Assembly: GCA_015680685.1 (NCBI GenBank)
Contig: MNCI01015984.1
Coordinates: 1,229,625 to 1,293,624, forward strand
Direction of reading: 5' to 3'
DNA length: 64,000 nt
DNA from: Gnetum montanum
Lineage: Eukaryota > Streptophyta > Gnetopsida > Gnetales > Gnetaceae
Position numbers and translations under genes: made by a program. Shown piece after piece: positions 1-10,364 of this stretch. The number at the start of each line of letters is the position of its first letter. The stretch's first letter is position 1. The notes beneath the pieces are model-generated. The model saw only the letters and a list, made by a program, of their open reading frames with translations, ran no database searches and was not told the DNA's origin.

Positions 1-31
1 TGCTTTAGAAATTGGTATTGATTTGTTAGCC

Positions 32-302
32 ATGTCTGTGTCTATATCATTGTTATTATTAGGAATATCCTTGTTCATTCCTTATGTGCATACCAATGAA
101 GAGCAAGCTCTTCTTGCATTCAAGTCCTCCCTTCTTCATCCAAAAGATGCACTTTATGATTGGATACTAGATTTCCTCAATCCCTATAATTGGACTAACA
201 TCTTCTACTTTGATCCTTTTTCTCTTGGTAAGTGCAACTCTTTTGTTCAAGCCATTTGTCTCAACGGGCTTGATTTGGTGGGCTACATAGAAGGCTACAT
301 TT
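32..302 (+). pseudogene. LRR receptor-like kinase, 5' part (interrupted by element O)
   Basis: The first in-frame ATG is at 32. It opens a hydrophobic signal peptide (leucine/isoleucine-rich, about residues 1-21) followed by a plant LRR N-terminal cap: NEEQALLAFKSSL, then a tryptophan-containing stretch (YDW, YNWT) and cysteines. This is the usual start of a surface LRR receptor kinase or receptor-like protein. At 298-302 the gene meets the LTR of element O. Skipping O, the frame continues at 24979 into the conserved I-S-P-x-I-G motif found where the first LRR of this class begins, so 32-302 and 24974-27203 were one gene. The 5' part has no stop. The gene is dead because of the insertion and later stops downstream. 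By family knowledge such proteins are plasma-membrane immune or developmental receptors; no ligand can be inferred. Confidence 0.85.
298..302. repeat. Target site duplication CATTT of element O (partner 24974-24978)
   Basis: CATTT directly precedes the 5' LTR of O and recurs directly after its 3' LTR. A perfect 5-bp duplication is the normal gypsy integration signature. Confidence 0.9.
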
Positions 303-1755
303 TTTTGACTCAACATCGCCCATGAATGGGGCCTTATCATTAACTTAAAAACTTAATTGGTCAGGAATAGAACAATAATCAAATTGAGAATTCAAATGAA
401 AAGTAGTATTCCCATTAACTACTTGAGATAACTTCCACTATCAATTGGAAAACACTAGTGGTCTCTTAGTACAACAATGTTGCTCATCATTGTGCCCATC
501 CTACATTTCTTTACACCTCACTTGCCTGTGGTCCTAAAACTCTTTCTTGCTCAGGGCCAAGACTTAGTAAAAGCATTGTGATTGCTCGTCTTTGCTACTC
601 TTCCACCACAATATGCCATTATGCCTATTTGCCACTACATGCCATTCTACACTTCCATGGCCGCATGAACCCTCTTGTGCAACTACCGATGCCACCAAAA
701 CCCTCTCCTACCACCATGACCTATTCGCATGTGACTTGCTAATGCCACTTCAACTCAAAATTTGCATGCTGCTAGATCTTGGCTGATATATGTCATTGCT
801 CTTAGCCTTTGCACCACCATGTTATTGAAACCCTTTCACTACCACCATCCTTTGTTGTCACCAACCTTCCATCACCTTATTCTAGAGACATGCACACTGT
901 GTCTAGTACCTATGTCTCCTACTGTTCTTGTTCCTCAATCAACATGATCCACATAATAGAAAACTTTGTCAACTTCCTTGCCTTGCCATCCTGTCATCCA
1001 CGTCCCTATGCTACCCACCACAACAAACCTTATAGTATCAGAACTTTGCCAAATCCCCATGCATTCTACTATAGCTTTTCCCATTGCTTAAGCCACTCTC
1101 AAATCCTACTCCACTATGAGCACTTCATTACTCTACTGATCCCCTTGCCACCTATTGTGACCTCTACACCCGTGCTATTTCTTTGCGCCCTTCAGCTGCC
1201 ATTCTCATCGTTGTCCTACAACTATGACCGTTCTCCTTAAGAGAGCTACTCTCACTGTCTACATCATCATAGTTGTCTTTCTGCCAACATCTGCTGCTTT
1301 TGAGTTTTGTCTCTTTTTTTCTAAATAAATATATAATAATAATAATAACCATAATATATAAGTAAATATGGATATGTTTTGTTTACTAACTTCATGTTTA
1401 CTCTTTGTTATTTTTATAATTAATTGATTGATTTACTCTCAATTAATTTTATAATTAATTGATTGTTAACTTACTATTGTTGATTGATAGACACATATGG
1501 AGAAAAATAAGGAGGAGGAGAAGAAGGGCTATAAAAGCCCATACACATAGATGAAGACGATCATCATCAAAAGAAGAAAGAAAATTCTCTTGGCTTCTCT
1601 CTTTTGCTTTCCATATATTGCTTCTTCTCTACTTCTTCCTTCCCTTCTCCTGTTGCATTCCACCATCTCATCATCCTATACCTTGTTTTCCTTTCAATAT
1701 TAGTGTTGTTGCTACTACATTCAACTCATTGCCTGGTGCTAGCTTTGTTACCTGT
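303..1755 (+). repeat. 5' LTR of element O, left part
   Basis: Matches 23161-24545 of the 3' LTR with many substitutions and small indels; the stretch around 490-555 is absent from the 3' copy. It contains a TATA-like box TATAAAAG at 1530-1537 in a GC-flanked context, so transcription ran to the right. An open frame at 809-1240 is discussed in the findings. The LTR is cut at 1755 by element A and resumes at 7350. Confidence 0.88.
1751..1755. repeat. Target site duplication CCTGT of element A (partner 7350-7354)
   Basis: CCTGT lies immediately left of TGATGAG and recurs immediately right of CTCATCA. In the uninterrupted 3' LTR of O the corresponding site (near 24545-24555) has a single related pentamer. 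Confidence 0.9.
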
Positions 1756-2606
1756 TGATGAGTGGCGAGGTACCCCTGCACTCAACCATAAGAATACGAG
1801 CATTTCACATGCGATCCGGTCGAATTTCACAGATGGACTAGCTGTGGTATGTAGACAGTTACTTGTAGGTCACAGTTTGTTGTCTTCCCACCTAGACTAG
1901 CATTAACTTTTTCACGTATGATTTAGTCCAGAGTGAGGTGTATGATGTGTTCCTACACTAATGCAACTCTTAGGTATGATGGGAAATAATATTAACTAAG
2001 CTAAGCAAGAGAGGGTAAGAGAGAATCTAAGCTAGCCTAAGTACGATGAGCATCCATTCCTCAATCATCCATACACATCTTGGACCTTGTGCACGACTAC
2101 CACTGGGATTACCAAGTGTAGATCCTAGGTACGCTACTAGGTTACCAAGTAGTCACACTTAAATGCTCGTGATCAAGTCATACTCATTTCGTGTTTAATA
2201 GGAGTTTAGGGTAAAGAGATGTTAACTACGAAAGAAATAAATAATTAAACTAAGTGAATGCTGCAATGATGAAGTAATCTCAATCTTTATTTCTGGTCAT
2301 GTGCATGTCCAAGTACATCATACTTGAATAAAGGATGTCATACAATTACAATCATCACACTGCGGGCATGCATTGAGAAATAATTCTAACTCTAAGAAGG
2401 AAAAAATGTAAGAGTTTGGATAAGGGACTAAGAAATAATTGCAAAACCAAGTGTGCCGCCTTTTATTTATAGGCTCACACGGGAACCACGATATCAGGGG
2501 TTCGATAATAGGGGTTCGATATTAGAACATATTAGACTTGGTATCTCGTATCAAGGTTCTGATAACAAGGGTCCAATAACAGGACCTAACAGACCATGAC
2601 TCATAA
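1756..2606 (-). repeat. 3' LTR of element A (left side)
   Basis: 851 bp from TGATGAG to ACTCATAA (terminal CA mutated). On the minus strand it contains a TATA box TATAAATA at 2464-2471, preceded (plus-strand right, about 2485-2585) by short degenerate repeats of the form GATATCRNGG/GTTCGATA. A pair of ACCAAG-containing motifs lies at 2101-2155. It matches the right LTR (6658-7349) closely. Confidence 0.87.
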
Positions 2607-2617
2607 TACCCCCATGA
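2607..2617 (-). promoter_or_regulatory. Polypurine tract of element A
   Basis: TACCCCCATGA directly abuts the LTR. On the minus strand it reads TCATGGGGGTA, the plus-strand DNA primer of the family; the same sequence occurs at the LTR border of N2, B and C. Confidence 0.8.
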
Positions 2618-4431
2618 CTGAATAACAACTTGTCCTTGAGTCAAAGAAAGTGAGGAACAAGTTCAATTGATTACATAGTGGATAGGTATGGGATTATTGG
2701 CTGAGTAGGAATTTATTTATGCCATAGTGGAGAATTAAAAAAAAATTGGACACAGACACAAAAGAAAAAACTTGTGGAACTCATGGGGTTCCCAGTAGTG
2801 GTGGCTTCTCTATGGGTGCCTCTCCTTTGTCCTGCATGATCAGGCTTCTAAGATTGATACCGTTGAAGAAGCACTTGATGTTTCTCCTCTTTTATCCAAG
2901 GATTATGAGCCATCCATGCTGGTGTCCAGATGTTTGATGGAGTCAGCACTTTCCATGAACATGGAAGTTGCGGGAACACTTGATTGGCCTTGACATGTTA
3001 TGCCACAAATAGCTGTCATTCCTCTTCATAGGCTTAGGCCCTAACCTCTCCACCTTTTGCTTGGATATATTATGCACTAACAGGAGTTTCATGATGGATG
3101 CTGAGTGATTGTGCCTCCTGCTTTGTATGTTCTGCATGAAGTCCTTGGCCTCTGCCTCCCCCTAGTCATTCGGTTGCACCTTGAGAAGGTCCTCCTTGTT
3201 GTCTTCTTTTAGGGGCCATCTATAATCACACAAAGATCAATTATTAGTAAGGTTATTAAAAAAATTTCAATGATTTCATACCTTACTCATTTCCTTTAAT
3301 AAATGTTGAATTCTTTGGTTAGTGTGTTTTTAGAGTTAGAAATTTTTTTTCAAGGAAGTTGCCCTAAAAGTTTAATGTTAGACCTAGTTTGTTTAGGTGA
3401 CACATAAAAGGACCTGATTTTGAGGAACGCTTGATAAAATGATGGTAAAGGAAAGAATAGATTTGACAATGAAGTACTCAGAGGGTATAAGATGATGTGG
3501 TGGTATGCAACAATTACAAATTGCAAAAGTCACGCAAGTGGATCCTCGCCAAAGCAGGTTCCAACCTATAATGCCCTTGTGTAACCACACCTTAAAATGT
3601 CTGTAAACACTAGAAGGGTTAAATGTAATCCATACTAGTTTCAAAAAACACCCACATGTAGTAGATACCATCGGAATGAGGTAAGAATTCTACACTATAC
3701 GAGACACGAGCTATAATTACATGAACAGTGAGATGAGATGGACTATAGAAGGGATTGTAGAGATTGGGACATGAGGTAACTAACCTAGGGCACAGTGAAT
3801 CCTGTGTGTAAAGCATGATTAATGTGTCATTAACCCATTGTTCCAAGATCAGAACCAAGTCCATTCCTTTGATTAGTGACACCAGATTATTTCATCCCGT
3901 GATGAGTGACTATGAGAGTACCAGAACAACAAGTTGTAAAATCATTTGGCATTTTGTTCAAGGGAGGAGTAATTTTTTCTTTGTGGCACTTCCTTGGTTG
4001 TTTTTTTTTATTTTGTTTTTTTTTCGATTGCTAAATCCAGAGAAGCCTCCAACCTTTAGGCATGGGTGCATGTCTTTCCAGTGGGATCCCCTAGAATAGC
4101 ATTGGATTTTTAAGTGTCTTTTGATTACTCTTACNGTTTTAAGAATGTCAAGAATATCACTGTACCCTTGAATAGAGCCTCTTATTTGTAGAATGGATGA
4201 GTGGGTGTAATGAGCTCATTGTCCTAATAATTGATCGCTTGAGACACAATAACATAGAACACACCTCAACCAATGAGCCACATGAGTGTTTTATTCATAG
4301 ACGAGATTACCTGAAAAAAGATAAAAAGAAAAAAAAGACAAAAAGATAAAACAAGAAATTAAAAGATGAAAAACTGGAAAAAAATTATAAAATTAAAGAA
4401 AATGAAAAATATTTATTAATCTTGCTTGTTA
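2618..4431 (-). other. 3' noncoding region of element A with remnant of a 3' ORF
   Basis: Between gag and the polypurine tract there is no intact gene. An ATG at 3219 (minus) opens a broken frame starting M-A-P-K-R-R-Q-Q-G-G-P-S-Q, running toward a proline-rich end near 2785. Start and end resemble those of the 3' ORF of N2 (13204 to 10365), with the middle missing. The block at about 3515-3590 (AGTGGATCCTC...ATGCCCTT) is conserved in all five relatives. An A-rich tract (T-rich on the sense strand) occupies about 4312-4410. A single N at 4135 replaces sequence present in element B. Confidence 0.65.
4135..4135. other. Single-N assembly gap
   Basis: Comparison with element B (40788-40960) shows that B carries about 160-180 bp between the two flanks, which here are joined by one N. 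The N probably marks a real gap or a collapsed join, not one unknown base. Confidence 0.6.
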
Positions 4432-6286
4432 TTAAAATGGGGGATATCCCCCATAACTAAATAGTTGAGCATGGCAAGGATTAATAAATGATTGCATGTT
4501 GGAAACATTGAAACTTGGTGATACTTACCCCATTGGGGTTCACACACTTGATTATAGTAAGCATAGTGGGGAAATTTATAAGATGTGATTCCCTGGTAAA
4601 GAGTTGACCCACTATGATACCTGGGACCATAAGATGGTATGCAAGGATCAGGATGTTGCTCTCCATGGCTGTATTCATTAGGCCATATGGTTGTTGGAGT
4701 GTTAATTGGTGGCCCTGATGAGATGACATGAGGCGTTGATTCAAAGAGAAGGGTGCACCACAGTGTTGGACTTGTGCTGAGTTGGAGAATGTAGTGGCCT
4801 TAGAATTACGTTGTTCCTTCCTATGGTCATGTCTAAAGAAGGGATGGCTTCGATGTTGAGGAGGTCTCTCACTACTATTGGAAATAGTAGCACAAGTAAT
4901 GTTCGTGGGTTGTTGTTGTGGTGTAGATGATTTAGGAACAGTTGGTGGCGATGTAGAAGGAGGAAAAGGATGAGAATGTTAAATTTTGGGAGAATTGTAA
5001 GGTACGTAAGGTGGTGGTTGTGTTGAGGACATGGGCTGATAGTATTGAAGAGAATGATAATGTAGCAAGATAAAGTATGTTGACCCAATTGGAGAAACAA
5101 GATACTGGACTAGATAAGCATTTGGATTCAGATGATATGAAGGGTGTCTCCAGTTTAGGGATGGCTTTCCCCATGACTGGGATTGTTTCCACTGTGATCG
5201 AACATAGTATCTTTGTACGAACTCTGGGTGTAACGTGATTCCCCAATGCTCATATAAATGTAACAAGATTGGGCATTGGCCCTTGGGGTGATCGTACAGG
5301 CAAATGTTGCATTCATATGTATGATTGGTCATTGAGCTCTTATCTTTCTCATCCCTTCTTTTTGATTGTCTAATGATACTTTTTCCTACTTCTTGGGTTG
5401 TCAAAACTCTATCTTCAATAATATTGATATATTCTCCATACTTTTTATGCATCCATTCCAGCACCTTATTGTTCTTTGCCTCGACTTCTTCTAATGATTG
5501 TTGTACTAGCAAAGATGGTTCTTCCTCCTTGAGATAGGTTGATATCTCCTTTTTATGATTATGGACCTCTATTAAGTTGAGATTTTGGTCCAATTGATGT
5601 TTTTCAACACTCTCCCATCTAGCCATTTCTCCTTCTTCTTTTGCTACATGCTTAATAAGCTCTTGGAATTGATGGGTTCATAGTTCATATAGTTGACCTT
5701 GGGCTTACATCCCTAGGATCTCTCTTATTTCATTACAAAGCCCATCAATGATATGTTACATTAGCCTTTCCTCGAAGAACTCATGGCCTGGGTAGTTGTT
5801 TAACAGTGCATAATATCTTTCTAATGCCATGTCCAAGGGTTCATGTTATGCTTGTTTCCACTCTTGGATTTGTTTCCTCAAGGTCGACACTCTTGCGTAG
5901 GTTTGATATCTTTCATTAAATAGTTTTAACATTATTGGCCAATGTCGTATTGAATTTGGTTTTAATGATCTATACCATACTTTTGCTTGGCCAACGAGTG
6001 CCATAGGGAAGAGCTTGAGTTTTTTCCAATCATTATCAATGTTGTTCCATGCACAGGCATCATAGAAGGCTTCTAAATATTGTTGTGGATCTAAGTCATA
6101 GCCTCTTGAAAAATTGGAAAAGTTGTTTAAATCGAGCTTGGGTAGGCGGCTCTCTTTACGATGCCTACGGGAGATTCAAACAACCTCTTGTACCTGTGTT
6201 AGGCTTGTAGTGGCCAGTAGGGGTTCATCGTCATCGAGTAAGTTATGCTTTTGTGTGTTGGGATGATGTTGCCTTCGTTTATGTTT
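4432..6286 (-). pseudogene. gag of element A (start in N gap)
   Basis: Gag polyprotein of a gypsy element: the capsid domain would package element RNA in virus-like particles. On the minus strand, the retrotransposon-gag block lies at about 6120-5700 (motifs KLKLFPMALVGQAKVWYRSL and RYQTYARVSTLRKQIQEW), followed by a lysine/glutamate-rich stretch. A variant zinc knuckle CNICLYDHPKGQC follows at about 5310-5270, then a proline/glutamine-rich tail ending CEPQWGKY...MFPT. The stop at 4432-4434 follows a gag tail built on the internal polypurine-like motif. Several in-frame stops interrupt it; the longest open piece is 5626-4979. The 5' end lies in the N gap. It is closely related to the gag of B and more distantly to that of C, N2 and E. 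Confidence 0.82.
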
Positions 6287-6657
6287 NNNNNNNNNNNNNN
6301 NNNNNNNNNNNNNNNNNNNNNNNNNNNNNNNNNNNNNNNNNNNNNNNNNNNNNNNNNNNNNNNNNNNNNNNNNNNNNNNNNNNNNNNNNNNNNNNNNNNN
6401 NNNNNNNNNNNNNNNNNNNNNNNNNNNNNNNNNNNNNNNNNNNNNNNNNNNNNNNNNNNNNNNNNNNNNNNNNNNNNNNNNNNNNNNNNNNNNNNNNNNN
6501 NNNNNNNNNNNNNNNNNNNNNNNNNNNNNNNNNNNNNNNNNNNNNNNNNNNNNNNNNNNNNNNNNNNNNNNNNNNNNNNNNNNNNNNNNNNNNNNNNNNN
6601 NNNNNNNNNNNNNNNNNNNNNNNNNNNNNNNNNNNNNNNNNNNNNNNNNNNNNNNNN
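6287..6657. other. Sequence gap (371 N)
   Basis: By comparison with element B, the gap should contain the gag start, the leader, the tRNA-Asp primer site and about the first 175 bp of the right LTR of A. The corresponding stretch in B (about 43120-43558) is roughly 440 bp. Confidence 0.85.
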
Positions 6658-7349
6658 AGTGAGGTGTATGATGTGTTCCTACACTAATGCTACTCCTGGG
6701 TATGATGGGAAATAACATTAACTAAGTTAAGAGGGAGAGGGTAAGAGAGAATCTAAGCTAGCCTAAGTGCGATGAGCATCCGTTCCTTAATCATCCATTC
6801 ACATCTTGGACCTCATGCACGACTACCACTGGGATTACCAAGTGTAGATCCTAGGTACGCTACTGGGTTACCAAGTAGTCATAGTTAAATGCTCGTGATC
6901 AAGTCGTACTCATTCCACGTTTAATAGGAGTTTAGGGTAAAGAGATTTTAACTACAAAAGAAATAAATAACAATAAAAATTAAATAATTAAACTAAGTGA
7001 ATGTTGCAATGATGAAGTAATCTCGATCTTTATTTCTAGTCATGTGCATGTCCAAGTACATCACACTTGAATAAAGGATGTCGTACAATTACACTCATCA
7101 CACTGCAGGCATGCACTGAGAAATAATTCTAACTCTAAGAAGGAAAAACTACAAGAGTTTGGATAAGGGACTAAGAACTAATTCCAAAACCAAGTGTGCC
7201 ACCTTTTATTTATAGGCTCACACGGGAACGACGATATCGTGACTACGATATCAGGGGTCCGATATCAGGACCTATTAGACTTGGTATCTTGTATCAGGGT
7301 TTCGATAATAGAGGTTCAATAACAAGACCTGACAGACCATAACTCATCA
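6658..7349 (-). repeat. 5' LTR of element A (right side, partial)
   Basis: Matches 1930-2606 of the left LTR; its outer start is in the N gap. It ends ACTCATCA at 7349, followed by the CCTGT target copy. A minus-strand TATA box lies at 7207-7214, with GATATC-type microrepeats beside it (7230-7325). The paired ACCAAG motif is at about 6828-6882. Confidence 0.87.
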
Positions 7350-7805
7350 CCTGTAATTAGTTGCTGTTGGATGATTATTTTTGTTATTGCTATTAGTCAT
7401 TATAGGATGGTGTTGTTGTCTGCATGTTGTCAATACCACTTGTTGCAGCTGCTATGTACTATTGCCATGGCTACTTGTAGCCATTAATGAATTTGCTAAG
7501 TTCTCTCTTTTCTCTACCTCTTGTTATTTTCTTTCCTCTTTTCTCTACTTCTTGTTATTTTCTTTCTAAATATTATGATCTTTCTAAATTATTTCATCTT
7601 CAATATTTCTATTTGAAAATAGTTTAATATTTTCAAATTTAGTGATTTTATTTAAATTATTAGTCACGTTTCTCTTCTGCTCGAGACTACTCCCACACTA
7701 GTTTTGCCCATAAGCAAGGTGCCCAAGGCAATAACCTTGTAAAATTGAGCACTTGAGGGCATTGTGCATTAGTGTGCCTTTACAGCTTGAATTTTCACAT
7801 CAACA
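7350..7805 (+). repeat. 5' LTR of element O, right part
   Basis: Resumes the O LTR after element A, beginning with the second CCTGT and ending in CACATCAACA at 7805. It matches 24550-24973 of the 3' LTR, including the shared run ending in GTGTGCCTTTACAGC. Confidence 0.88.
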
Positions 7806-7975
7806 CCCTCTTTGGCACTAAAAGGAGGGCTATAATTATTGTTTTCCTCAACCAACTTTCATTCCTTTGTTGTTCTAGTTTGAATTTCCTTGCTTTCCTA
7901 TCTTTTCTACTTTAATAAAAAATCTAAAAAAAAAATAAATTTTAAAAAATATCAGCTTTTTTGTTAACCTAGTTT
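7806..7975 (+). other. Leader of element O with a weak primer-site candidate
   Basis: The 5' LTR is followed within a few bases by TTTGGCAC (7810-7817). It resembles the start of the tRNA-Asp primer site TTTGGCGCC used by plant Athila/Tat elements, but the rest does not match well. The remainder of the leader is AT-rich with no gene. Confidence 0.4.
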
Positions 7976-9208
7976 ATGGTTGGACCTAGTGGAACTCTTA
8001 AACCTCAAACTAGAAAAACAAAAAGACAAAACTTCCTACCCAAAAATTTTCTAAGTCATATTCCTACAAGACCTAGATCTAAGTTCTTACATTCTTCAAA
8101 TATGGCAAACCCTATAGCCCAACCTTTGATTAATAGTCTCTTCAACTTTTAAAACTTTAATTCAGTTCCAAAACCTCTTCAACATACTTTTCTTTCTTTC
8201 AATCCCTCTTTTAATGATGCTTGTCAACATATTCAAAATTTTGAGATACTACTAGGCATTCATAACATAGCTCAACATGATGTGGCCTATAGGTCTTTTG
8301 TCACTACCTTTTGAGGTACAAAAACTCAATGGTTTTTAACCCTTTCCAACTCCTTAATCTAAACCTGGAACAACATCAAATCATGTTTCCTCTTCTAATT
8401 TGACAAGTTCACTAGCCTTGCTATATCTTCTAGTAACTTTACTAGCCTCCAAAAGCTTAGTGGGAAAACTATAAAAAATTTCAAGTTAAGATTCCTGTAG
8501 CAATTGTCGTAGGTTCCTAGCAAGATGTGACCACAACCAGAAGGAATCTTAAAATTTTTCCTCTTAACCATAGAACCCTTCTTCACATATGCAATCAAAT
8601 TTGATCCTAATATCATTGACGTGCAAGGAGCCATGTCTAAAGTAGTCAAACTGGAATAAATCACTCTTGCAAACTGATTACAATCCCAATTTGAAACTCT
8701 TGGCTTAGGTCCATAGACCCCAATAGTCCCAAATCCTTTTCAAACCAATCATCTAATCCTTAATTCTCTACCAAATATTCAAAGTCCAAATGCTTCTTCT
8801 TCTTTATTTCCTCAAAAACTTGGCCTAAATGATGATCAATCAAATGCCTTAATTTAATCTATTATCAACCTCCCTCCATACCATCTATCCCTAACCATGA
8901 GACCACATAAACCTTCAACTTACCTAAAGTTGAGGGTCAACCCCAAATGAATCAAGTCTTAACCCCCATATAAAAGGTTTCTAATGAAGTGATTGAGCTA
9001 AAATGTAATAATGTTAAGATAATAAATCAACATGATGAGATAAATTGAAACCTAGGAGATGCAGCTCTCAGTTAATATTGTAGGTTACATAACACCAGAC
9101 AACATTTTGAGAAGTCTTTTCCTCAATTTCAAGCCTTATATGGGGATATCACACAATAATTACAAAACAACCAAAGGGGAAAAGCCTTGCTAATGGTTCT
9201 AGAAGACC
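7976..9208 (+). pseudogene. gag of element O
   Basis: A plausible ATG at 7976 starts a basic, T/K/Q-rich N-terminus. The retrotransposon-gag domain follows at about 8270-8500 on the plus strand, with D-V-A-Y-R-S-F, T-K-T-Q-W-F-L-T-L-S-N-S, T-W-N-N-I-K, F-D-K-F-T-S-L and K-L-S-G-K-T-I-K-N-F-K. This is the pattern of Tat-lineage capsid proteins. Many codons have become TAA, TAG or TGA, as expected from C-to-T decay of CAA, CAG and CGA. The frame runs to the N2 insertion at 9213 and would continue at 20482. Confidence 0.72.
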
Positions 9209-9213
9209 CTAGT
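9209..9213. repeat. Target site duplication CTAGT of element N2 (partner 20477-20481)
   Basis: Perfect 5-bp match on the two sides of N2. Confidence 0.9.
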
Positions 9214-10116
9214 TGATGAGCGGCGAGGTACCCCTATGCCCAACCATACAAATCACAAAGTATTCACACATGATCTAGTCGAATTTTGTGGACTTTATCA
9301 TTTTTGGTGCACTAGTCTTCTAGGAAGTGAATCTTACCTTAAGGTCAATCGTTTTCTTCCCAATTACACTTGTGATGTACATTGGTATGGTTAAGTATAA
9401 TTGAGACATCTAATTTTTATCATTTTATGTTTTATGACTTTGGTGTTCAAAGGAAGATAAAAATGATTGGATTAATTAATTTAAACTAACTACCTAAATA
9501 GCACTAACTAATCCTAACATAAGCATCTGGTTCCACTTTCTGTACATGTTCTGAACCCACGTATCCATTGGTAGGTGATCAAGTGTTACACTACTAGGCA
9601 TACCAAGTAATAATGCTGTTGGGATTACCAAGCGAATATGTGTTACACTTAAAGCGATCATACTTATGTGTGTAATCTATCTTGCATAATTGCTTCATTA
9701 ACTTAATTACTAAAAACATCTAGTAAATAATTAAAAACATTTAATAAATATTTGAAAACATTAAATGAAAAATTAAAATATTTAATCTATCCAGAATGCT
9801 ATAAGGTTTATCAGAAAGCTCATCTTTATTGCCACACACACTATTGTGCTCAGGTACAACAATGCTCCAATAAAGATTTGTACACTTAATGACTCCTACT
9901 GTGGGCAGTTAGGAGAAAAATTCTAACTTTCAAATGGAAAAACTACAAGAGCTTCACTACAAATATAATCTCCTATGCCATAAATGCAGTTGGTAGGCAC
10001 GTATTTATAGCCGAAAATAGGCATTGCGTCAACAAGGCCTCATCAATGCATCATGTGTCGACGAGGCCTAGTTGACAAGGCTGCATTGACGTAGCCAACC
10101 AAATTGCAACTCATCA
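9214..10116 (-). repeat. 3' LTR of N2 (left side)
   Basis: TGATGAG at 9214 to CTCATCA at 10116. Minus-strand TATA box at 10002-10009. Beside it (10015-10100) lie repeats built on AAGGCCTCATC/GTCGACGAGGCC. Three ACCAAG-type motifs at about 9596-9660. Confidence 0.88.
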
Positions 10117-10128
10117 TACCCCCATGAC
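10117..10128 (-). promoter_or_regulatory. Polypurine tract of N2
   Basis: TACCCCCATGAC abuts the LTR; minus strand GTCATGGGGGTA, same as in A and C. Confidence 0.8.
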
Positions 10129-10364
10129 TAAATGAAAACTCATGCTCAAGTTCTTTTACAAAATTGAAAAGGTATGAAATTATTGATTGACTTTTTGCAA
10201 ACAAAATAAACTTGACTGACTTGACAAAAAATGAAGTGCCTAAGTGTATGGATCAATACATTACAAAAAATGATAGTGTTCAAGACACAAAATTGAACAC
10301 CATGACACAACTCTTTAAAATTGGACAACACATTCCTTGATGGCATGAAGTTGGATGAAGAAGA

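Larger units (their letters stand above)
1756..7349 (-). mobile_element. Element A: non-autonomous gag-only gypsy element (TR-GAG-like)
   Basis: Bounded by LTRs with ends TGATGAG...CTCATCA and by CCTGT target copies. Read on the minus strand it has LTR, primer site (inside the N gap), gag, noncoding 3' region with the remnant of a 3' ORF, polypurine tract, LTR. No protease, reverse transcriptase or integrase signature is present in the 3.7-kb internal region, so it would have depended on enzymes from relatives such as E or N2. Element B (38378-44258) is a sister copy with the same layout. It must be younger than O, because it lies inside O's LTR. Confidence 0.88.

Noticed and set aside
298-302. 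Possibility that 32-302 is the end of a complete short gene
   Set aside because: The frame beyond 302 is LTR sequence that occurs again at 23161, and the gene resumes at 24979.
6176-6718. Long open frames of 144-180 codons across 6176-6718
   Set aside because: Most of their length is the N gap; only the ends are real sequence.
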